Below, in pieces: positions 58,857 to 64,000 of a stretch of DNA of 64,000 bases; positions within the stretch are counted from its first letter, which is position 1; every line of letters begins with the position of its first letter. This DNA is from Thiofaba sp039822285 (GTDB taxonomy: Bacteria; Pseudomonadota; Gammaproteobacteria; Halothiobacillales; Halothiobacillaceae). Position numbers and translations under genes: made by a program. The DNA is taken from the NCBI RefSeq assembly GCF_039822285.1, contig NZ_JBAJEY010000007.1, forward strand, positions 1 to 64,000. The letters run 5' to 3'. The notes beneath the pieces were generated by a model. It was not told where the DNA came from and did no database searches. It saw nothing but the letters and a program-made list of their open reading frames with translations.

Positions 58857-59399
58857 ATCGCTTTTGCACCTCCTGGGCGTGAGAAAAAAGACGACGAACC
58901 ACGCCTGAACTCGGAAATTACTGCCCGTGAAGTCCGCCTGATCGATGCCGAAGGCAACCAGGTGGGCATTGTCTCCCGCTATGAAGCACTGCGCATGGCG
59001 GAAGAGGCAGAGCTTGACCTGGTCGAGATTTCGCCGCAGGCCCAGCCGCCCGTGTGCAAGATCATGGACTTCGGCAAGTTCCGCTATCAGCAGCAGAAGA
59101 AGGCTTCCGAGGCCAAGAAGAAGCAGAAGGTGATCGAGGTCAAGGAAGTCAAGTTCCGTCCTGGCACCGAAGAAGCTGACTACCAGGTCAAGATGCGCAA
59201 CGTGGTGCGTTTCCTGGAAGAAGGCAACAAGGCCAAGATCACCCTCCGCTTCCGCGGGCGCGAGATGGCCCACCAGGACATCGGCATGCAGATGTATGAC
59301 CGCATCGAGAAGGACCTCGGCGACCTAGCCATTGTCGAGCAGCGCCCCAAGCTCGAGGGGCGGCAGATGGTGATGGTGGTCGCCCCGCGCAAGCATTGA
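58857..59399 (+). CDS. infC: Translation initiation factor IF-3, ATC start
   Basis: IF-3 of 180 residues: N-domain LNSEITAREVRLIDAEGNQVGIVS, linker, and C-domain with FRGREMAHQDIG. No ATG, GTG or TTG exists between the in-frame stop at 58839 and the conserved N-domain, so the only credible start is ATC 58857, seven bases after TTGAGGA. A GTG at 58962 would remove conserved residues. Rare start codons (AUU, AUC) are known for infC and let IF-3 repress its own synthesis. Confidence 0.93.
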   Translation: MAFAPPGREKKDDEPRLNSEITAREVRLIDAEGNQVGIVSRYEALRMAEEAELDLVEISPQAQPPVCKIMDFGKFRYQQQKKASEAKKKQKVIEVKEVKFRPGTEEADYQVKMRNVVRFLEEGNKAKITLRFRGREMAHQDIGMQMYDRIEKDLGDLAIVEQRPKLEGRQMVMVVAPRKH

Positions 59400-59424
59400 T
59401 CGTGCAGGCCGAGGCGATGCCCCC

Positions 59425-59454
59425 GACGCCCCTCCCGAGGGGCGTCTCATTTTT
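59425..59454 (+). terminator. Terminator or attenuator between infC and rpmI
   Basis: GACGCCCCTC, loop CC, GAGGGGCGTC, then TCATTTTT. The following 168 bases before rpmI are GC-rich and can fold (for example GGGCCTTTGGCCC at 59545-59557); they may hold the L20-responsive leader or a promoter. Confidence 0.75.
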
Positions 59455-59622
59455 GGATGACCCGGAACGCCGTTTGACGGCCATCCGGATCTCGTCAGGC
59501 CGGTGAACCCCGGCCGACCCGGTGCTCCGCCCTGCGGACACCCCGGGCCTTTGGCCCAGCCCTGCAGCGCTGACGCTCCGGCGCCACGGGATTTTGAAAC
59601 ACTGAAACTGGAGTCGTAAACG

Positions 59623-59817
59623 ATGCCCAAGATCAAGAGCAACAGCGGCGCGGCCAAGCGCTTCAAGAAGACCGCCTGCGGCTTCAAGCGCAAGTCCGCC
59701 TTCAAGCGCCACATCCTGACCAAGAAGAGCAGCAAGACCAAGCGCCAGCTCGGCGCCCCGGTCTACGTCCACGAGAGCGACGTCAAGCAGCTCGTTCGCA
59801 TGCTGCCCTACGCCTGA
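59623..59817 (+). CDS. rpmI: 50S ribosomal protein L35
   Basis: Basic protein of 64 residues. PKIKSNSGAAKRFKKTACG and KRHILTKKSSKTKRQL are standard for L35; GGAG lies nine bases before the ATG. rplT follows 29 bases later with its own ribosome site (AAGGAG). Confidence 0.97.
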   Translation: MPKIKSNSGAAKRFKKTACGFKRKSAFKRHILTKKSSKTKRQLGAPVYVHESDVKQLVRMLPYA

Positions 59818-59846
59818 TTACTGGCCTTAGTTAAGGAGACCACACC

Positions 59847-60206
59847 ATGGCACGAGTCAAACGTGGCGTCATCGCCCGCGCCAAGCACAAGAAGATCCTC
59901 GCCAAGGCCAAAGGCTACTACGGCGCCCGCTCGCGTACGTTCCGCGTCGCCAAGCAGGCCGTCATCAAGGCCGGCCAGTACGCCTACCGCGACCGCCGTC
60001 AAAAGAAGCGCCAGTTCCGCAGCCTGTGGATCGTGCGCATCAATGCCGAGGCCCGCAACAACGGCCTGTCCTACAGCCGCCTGATGAACGGCCTGAAGAA
60101 GGCGTCCATCGAGATCGACCGCAAGGTCCTGGCGGACATCGCCGTGCACGACAAGGCGGCCTTTGCGGCCCTGGCCGAGCAGGCCAAGGCAGCCCTCGCC
60201 GCCTGA
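59847..60206 (+). CDS. rplT: 50S ribosomal protein L20
   Basis: Protein of 119 residues that binds 23S rRNA early in assembly and, in many bacteria, represses rpmI-rplT. ARVKRGVIARAKHKKILAKAKGYYGARSR and YRDRRQKKRQFRSLWIVRINA are diagnostic. AAGGAG precedes the ATG. A terminator follows. Confidence 0.98.
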   Translation: MARVKRGVIARAKHKKILAKAKGYYGARSRTFRVAKQAVIKAGQYAYRDRRQKKRQFRSLWIVRINAEARNNGLSYSRLMNGLKKASIEIDRKVLADIAVHDKAAFAALAEQAKAALAA

Positions 60207-60232
60207 GCCCGGCACACGTTCGCATGCAAGAG

Positions 60233-60261
60233 GGGGCGGCCTTAGGGCCTCCCCTTTTTTG
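60233..60261 (+). terminator. Terminator after rplT
   Basis: GGGG/CCCC and GGCC/GGCC stems with a small internal loop (60233-60255), then TTTTTT. Read-through to pheS is possible. Confidence 0.72.
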
Positions 60262-60341
60262 TCTGTCCCTCGTGGGTTGATGAAAAACTCCGGTTCACCT
60301 TGGCGTTTTCCATCAATCCATGCCTGCTGAAGGTCGCCTGC

Positions 60342-61349
60342 ATGACCGTCGATACGAGTATTGATCCGAACACACTTCACGCGGCCATCGACACCGCGCT
60401 GCCCGAGATCGAAGCGAGCACGGAGCTCGCCACGCTGGATGCCATCCGCGTCCGTTTCCTCGGCAAGAAGGGCCTGCTCACCGAGGCCATGAAGGGCCTG
60501 GGCAAGCTGCCCCCCGAGGAGAAGCGCACCCAGGGGGCGGCCCTCCACGCCCTGCGCCAAAAAATCGAGCAGGCGCTCGAGGCGCGCAGGCAGGCGCTCG
60601 AGGCGGAACAGCTGACCCAGCGCCTGGCCAGCGAGGCGGTGGACATCACCCTGCCCGGCCGCCGTCAGGCCATGGGCAGCCTGCACCCGGTCACCCTTAC
60701 CCTGCGCCGCATCGAGGCCCTGCTTGGCCAGCTTGGCTTTACCGTGGCCGAGGGCCCGGAGGTGGAGGATGACTTCCACAACTTCACCGCGCTCAACATC
60801 CCCGAGAGCCACCCGGCGCGGGCGATGCACGACACCTTCTACTTCGACGCCCACACCCTGCTGCGCACCCACACCTCGCCGGTGCAGATCCGGGCGATGG
60901 AGCAGCAGCAACCGCCGCTGCGGATCATCGCCCCCGGCCGGGTCTACCGCTGCGACTCCGATGCCACCCACTCGCCCATGTTCCACCAGATCGAGGGGCT
61001 GTGGGTGGATGAGAGCATCACCTTCGCCCACCTGAAGGGGGTGGTGCAGGAGTTTCTGCGCCGCTTCTTCGAGCGCGATGATTTGACCGTGCGCTTCCGC
61101 CCCTCCTTCTTCCCCTTCACCGAGCCCTCGGCCGAGATGGACATGAGCTGGGGTGACGGCTGGCTGGAGATCGGCGGCTGCGGCATGGTGCATCCCAACG
61201 TGCTGGCCGCGGTCGGGATCGATGCCGAGCGTTACCAGGGCTTCGCCTTCGGCCTGGGCATCGAACGCCTGACCATGCTGCGCTACGGCATCGACGATCT
61301 GCGCCTGTTCTTCGAGAACGACCTGCGCTTCCTCGAACAGTTCGCCTAA
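60342..61349 (+). CDS. pheS: Phenylalanyl-tRNA synthetase alpha subunit
   Basis: Catalytic subunit of 335 residues. N-terminal coiled-coil (residues 5-90), class II motifs including HPARAMHDTFYF, RTHTSPVQIRAM, GRVYRCDSDATHSPMFHQIEGLWVD and GFAFGLGIERLTMLRYGI. ATG 60342 has GAAGG upstream; ATG 60300 is also in frame but would add unconserved sequence. I do not see a Phe-rich leader peptide in front. Confidence 0.97.
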   Translation: MTVDTSIDPNTLHAAIDTALPEIEASTELATLDAIRVRFLGKKGLLTEAMKGLGKLPPEEKRTQGAALHALRQKIEQALEARRQALEAEQLTQRLASEAVDITLPGRRQAMGSLHPVTLTLRRIEALLGQLGFTVAEGPEVEDDFHNFTALNIPESHPARAMHDTFYFDAHTLLRTHTSPVQIRAMEQQQPPLRIIAPGRVYRCDSDATHSPMFHQIEGLWVDESITFAHLKGVVQEFLRRFFERDDLTVRFRPSFFPFTEPSAEMDMSWGDGWLEIGGCGMVHPNVLAAVGIDAERYQGFAFGLGIERLTMLRYGIDDLRLFFENDLRFLEQFA

Positions 61350-61360
61350 GAGACCCCACC

Positions 61361-63739
61361 ATGCGTTTTTCCGAACACTGGCTGCGCGCGTGGGTCAACC
61401 CCGCGCTCTCCGCCGAACAACTCGGCGCCCAGCTGACCATGGCCGGCCTGGAGCTGGATGCCCTGGAACCCGCCGCCCCCCCCTTCTCGGGCGTGGTGGT
61501 GGCCCGCATCCTCAAGGCCGAGCCGCATCCGGACGCCGACAAGCTGCGCGTCTGCCAGGTCGATGACGGCTCAGGCCAGCCCGTGCAGGTCGTGTGTGGC
61601 GCGCCGAATGCGCGCGCCGGCCTGATGGCCGCCTTCGCCCGCGTGGGCGCCCAGCTGCCGGGAGGGCTGGCCATCAAGCAGGCCAAGCTGCGTGGCGTCG
61701 AGTCCTTCGGCATGTTGTGCGGCGCGGACGAGCTCGGCCTGGCCGGCTACCCCGATGGCCTGCTCGAACTGCCGGCGGACGCCCCGGTGGGCGAGGATCT
61801 GCGCACCTACCTCGACCTCGATGACCATGTCATCGAGCTCGGCATGACCCCCAACCGTGGGGACTGCCTGAGCATCCTCGGCCTTGCGCGCGAGACGGCG
61901 GCGCAGAACGGCCTGCCCTTGGGGGGCCCCACCCTGGCCCCCGTGCCGGCTCGCAGTGACGCCGCCGTGCGCGTGACCCTCAGCGCCCCTGCGGCCTGTC
62001 CGCGCTACTGCGCCCGCGTCATCGAGGGCCTGGCGACGGACGCGACCACCCCGCTGTGGATGAGCGAGCGCCTGCGCCGCTGTGGCCTGCGTCCGATCCA
62101 CCCGATCGTGGACGTGACCAACTACGTCATGCTGGAACTCGGCCAGCCGCTGCACGCCTTCGACCTCGACCGCCTGCAGGGCGGTCTTGAGGTCCGTCTG
62201 GCCCGCGCGGGTGAGAGCCTGACCGCACTGGATGGCAAAACCCTGAACCTCGAAGCTGACATGCTGGTGATCGCCGATGGCCAAGGCCCGGTCGCCCTCG
62301 CCGGCATCATCGGCGGCAAGGATTCCGGGGTGCGAGCCGGCACCACCCGCATCGTACTGGAGAGCGCCTACTTCAGCCCCGAGGCCCTGGCCGGCCGCGC
62401 CCGCCGCCTGGGCCTGCACACCGATGCCGCGCACCGCTTCGAGCGCGGCACCGACCCGGAACTCCCGCGCACCGCCATCGAGCGGGCCACGGAACTGCTC
62501 TGCGAGCTGTTCGGTGGCACCCCGGGCCCGGTGGTCGAGGTTAGCCACCCCGAGCACCTGCCCACGCGCCGCCCGATCCTGCTGCGGCGTGCCCGTATCG
62601 AGCGCCTGCTCGGCTTCACCCTGACCGATGCCGAGGTGGAGGGCATCCTCACCCGCCTCGGCATGCAGCTCACGCCGGTTGGAGAAGGCTGGAGCGTGAT
62701 CGCCCCCAGCCACCGCCACGACATCGCCATCGAGGTCGACCTGATCGAGGAGTTGGCCCGTCTGCACGGCTACGACAAGCTGCCGGCCCGCCTGCCCAGC
62801 GCCGAGTTGGCCATCCAGCCCCGTCCGGAGCAGCGCCTGGGGCTGGATGCGCTGCGCGAGCGCCTGGTGACCCTCGGCTACCGCGAGGTGATCACCTACA
62901 GCTTCGTCGACACCCCGCTGCTCGAGAAGCTGACCCCGCACCAGCCCCCGCTGGTGCTGGCCAATCCCATCTCCAGCGAGATGGCGGCCATGCGCACCAC
63001 CCTGTGGGCCGGGCTGATCCACACCCTGCGCCACAACCTCAACCGCCAGCAGGAGCGCGTGCGCATCTTCGAGAGCGGCCTGCGCTTCGTGCAGGGCGAG
63101 GACGGGCTCAAGCAGGAGCCGATGTTCGCCGGCCTCGTGTACGGTGATGCACTGCCGGAGCAGTGGGGCGAGAAAGCGCGCCGGGCCGACTTCTTCGACC
63201 TCAAGGGCGACCTCGAGGCCCTGCTCGAATTCGGCGGGCTGCAGCGCCGGGTGCAATGGACCCGCGCCAACCACCCTGCCCTGCACCCGGGCTTGTCCGC
63301 CCGCCTCCTGCTCGATGGCGAGGAGCTCGGTTGGGCGGGCGTGCTGCATCCGAGCCTGGAGAAGGCGCTCGATCTTCCCGGCCAGGTCCTGCTGTTCGAA
63401 CTGCACCAGGCCCTCCTGCTGCAGCGCCGCGTACCGCGCTACCAGGCCGTGTCGCGTTTCCCGGTCATCCGTCGCGACCTTGCCCTGTTGGTGCCGGAGG
63501 CGGTGAGCTCAGCCGAGGTGCTGACCTGCCTGCGCGAGGAGGCACCGGTCTTCCTGCGCGAGGTCGAGGTGTTCGACGTCTACCGTGGCCAAGGCGTACC
63601 CAATACTTTCGCAAGCATCGCTATCCGCTTGATTTTGCAGGACAATGAGCGCACTCTTGGCGACATCGACGTGGACCATCTGATCGCGGCGATGCTCGCC
63701 CGGCTGCAGTCCCGTTTTGGCATCACCCTGAGGACGTAA
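61361..63739 (+). CDS. pheT: Phenylalanyl-tRNA synthetase beta subunit
   Basis: Editing and tRNA-binding subunit of 792 residues: N-terminal MRFSEHWLRAWVNPALS, an OB-type tRNA-binding domain (HPDADKLRVCQVDDG, GAPNARAGL), B3/B4 editing domain, B5 domain and the C-terminal anticodon-binding FDX domain (RFPVIRRDLALLV, FDVYRGQGVP). It follows pheS by 11 bases. Confidence 0.98.
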   Translation: MRFSEHWLRAWVNPALSAEQLGAQLTMAGLELDALEPAAPPFSGVVVARILKAEPHPDADKLRVCQVDDGSGQPVQVVCGAPNARAGLMAAFARVGAQLPGGLAIKQAKLRGVESFGMLCGADELGLAGYPDGLLELPADAPVGEDLRTYLDLDDHVIELGMTPNRGDCLSILGLARETAAQNGLPLGGPTLAPVPARSDAAVRVTLSAPAACPRYCARVIEGLATDATTPLWMSERLRRCGLRPIHPIVDVTNYVMLELGQPLHAFDLDRLQGGLEVRLARAGESLTALDGKTLNLEADMLVIADGQGPVALAGIIGGKDSGVRAGTTRIVLESAYFSPEALAGRARRLGLHTDAAHRFERGTDPELPRTAIERATELLCELFGGTPGPVVEVSHPEHLPTRRPILLRRARIERLLGFTLTDAEVEGILTRLGMQLTPVGEGWSVIAPSHRHDIAIEVDLIEELARLHGYDKLPARLPSAELAIQPRPEQRLGLDALRERLVTLGYREVITYSFVDTPLLEKLTPHQPPLVLANPISSEMAAMRTTLWAGLIHTLRHNLNRQQERVRIFESGLRFVQGEDGLKQEPMFAGLVYGDALPEQWGEKARRADFFDLKGDLEALLEFGGLQRRVQWTRANHPALHPGLSARLLLDGEELGWAGVLHPSLEKALDLPGQVLLFELHQALLLQRRVPRYQAVSRFPVIRRDLALLVPEAVSSAEVLTCLREEAPVFLREVEVFDVYRGQGVPNTFASIAIRLILQDNERTLGDIDVDHLIAAMLARLQSRFGITLRT

Positions 63740-63743
63740 CGCT

Positions 63744-64000
63744 ATGGCCCTGACCAAGGCCGACATGGTCGAACGCCTCTACGAGGAACTCGGTCTCAAC
63801 AAGCGCGAGGCCAAGGACCTGGTCGAGATGTTCTTCGAGGAGATCCGCAATGCCCTCGCCGAGGGCGAGGACGTGAAGCTGTCCGGCTTCGGCAACTTTC
63901 ACCTGCGCGACAAGAACGAGCGCCCCGGTCGCAACCCGAAGACCGGCGAGATGATTCCGGTTTCCGCGCGCCGCGTGGTGACCTTCCGCGCCGGTCAGAA
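63744..64000 (+). CDS. ihfA: Integration host factor alpha subunit (truncated by window end)
   Basis: First 85 codons of IHF-alpha, the DNA-bending partner of IHF-beta. MALTKADMVERLYEELGLNK, LSGFGNFHLRDKNERPGRNPKTGE (the DNA-binding arm) and PVSARRVVTFRAGQ are diagnostic. GAGGA precedes the ATG, four bases after pheT. IHF also bends DNA at many sigma54 promoters. The end lies outside the window. Confidence 0.97.
   Translation, partial: MALTKADMVERLYEELGLNKREAKDLVEMFFEEIRNALAEGEDVKLSGFGNFHLRDKNERPGRNPKTGEMIPVSARRVVTFRAGQ

Overview
What the window suggests. This is a 64 kb, GC-rich, gene-dense chromosomal segment of a Gram-negative proteobacterium, most likely a chemolithotrophic sulfur oxidiser of the Gammaproteobacteria or a nearby lineage. 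The grounds are soxX-soxA and soxB, a rhodanese-tusA-dsrE2 sulfur-relay operon, a flavocytochrome c sulfide dehydrogenase cluster next to a c-heme-fused cytochrome bd-like pair, and proteobacterial housekeeping order (gatCAB, mreBCD, thrS-infC-rpmI-rplT-pheST-ihfA, bepA, a holD-like gene with rimI). No phage, insertion sequence with transposase, or CRISPR array is visible. The segment reads as core chromosome sprinkled with structured intergenic repeats. Layout. 1-2 kb: two divergent DUF302 genes. 1.9-8.9 kb (minus): branched-chain amino acid genes ilvI-ilvH-ilvC-pssA-leuA, then holD-like and rimI, with a Leu-rich leader peptide before leuA. 9.3-11.6 kb: a secreted unknown protein and a FadL-type outer membrane protein with an FNR-like box. 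12.0-18.0 kb: sulfur relay (minus) diverging from bepA, then soxXA and soxB. 18.0-20.3 kb: a small lipoprotein, a thioredoxin-fold protein and hemL. 20.4-21.1 kb: a composite inverted-repeat element. 21.1-30.3 kb (minus): gatC-gatA-gatB-hslO-(phosphorylase-kinase-like gene)-glk-thiE. 30.5-32.9 kb: mreBCD. 32.9-33.7 kb: dgkA and gcvH. 34.0-36.5 kb: a TonB-type copper receptor and a Spy-like periplasmic protein. 36.6-43.3 kb (minus): the respiratory sulfide cluster with a NifX-like/MBL pair downstream. 43.4-46.1 kb: MsrA-Trx-MsrB, a PilZ protein and a sigma54 activator. 46.3-49.3 kb: cca, a small motility-type protein, an SMR exporter, an XdhC-like protein and a nucleoside deaminase. 49.5-53.7 kb: an RND efflux pair. 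53.8-56.4 kb: a radical SAM protein, a MidA-like methyltransferase and folB. 56.5-64 kb: tRNA-Leu, tRNA-Val and the thrS-to-ihfA translation cluster, cut by the window end. How it works together. Reduced sulfur can enter by the periplasmic Sox route (SoxXA, SoxB) or by sulfide oxidation at FccAB, with cytoplasmic sulfane sulfur handled by Rhd-TusA-DsrE2. The most distinctive unit is 37.9-43.3 kb. A CydA-like subunit carrying a C-terminal cytochrome c domain and a second CydA-like subunit precede a single-heme FccA, an FccB that appears to lack the usual FAD-linking cysteine, and a diheme c4-type cytochrome. A good sigma54 promoter with an upstream dyad sits in front, and a sigma54 activator without a sensory domain lies about 2-3 kb away. 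I infer a regulated sulfide-to-oxygen electron path that may bypass quinol. A second notable class of signal is the intergenic multi-hairpin repeats, whose copies differ by paired, compensatory changes.
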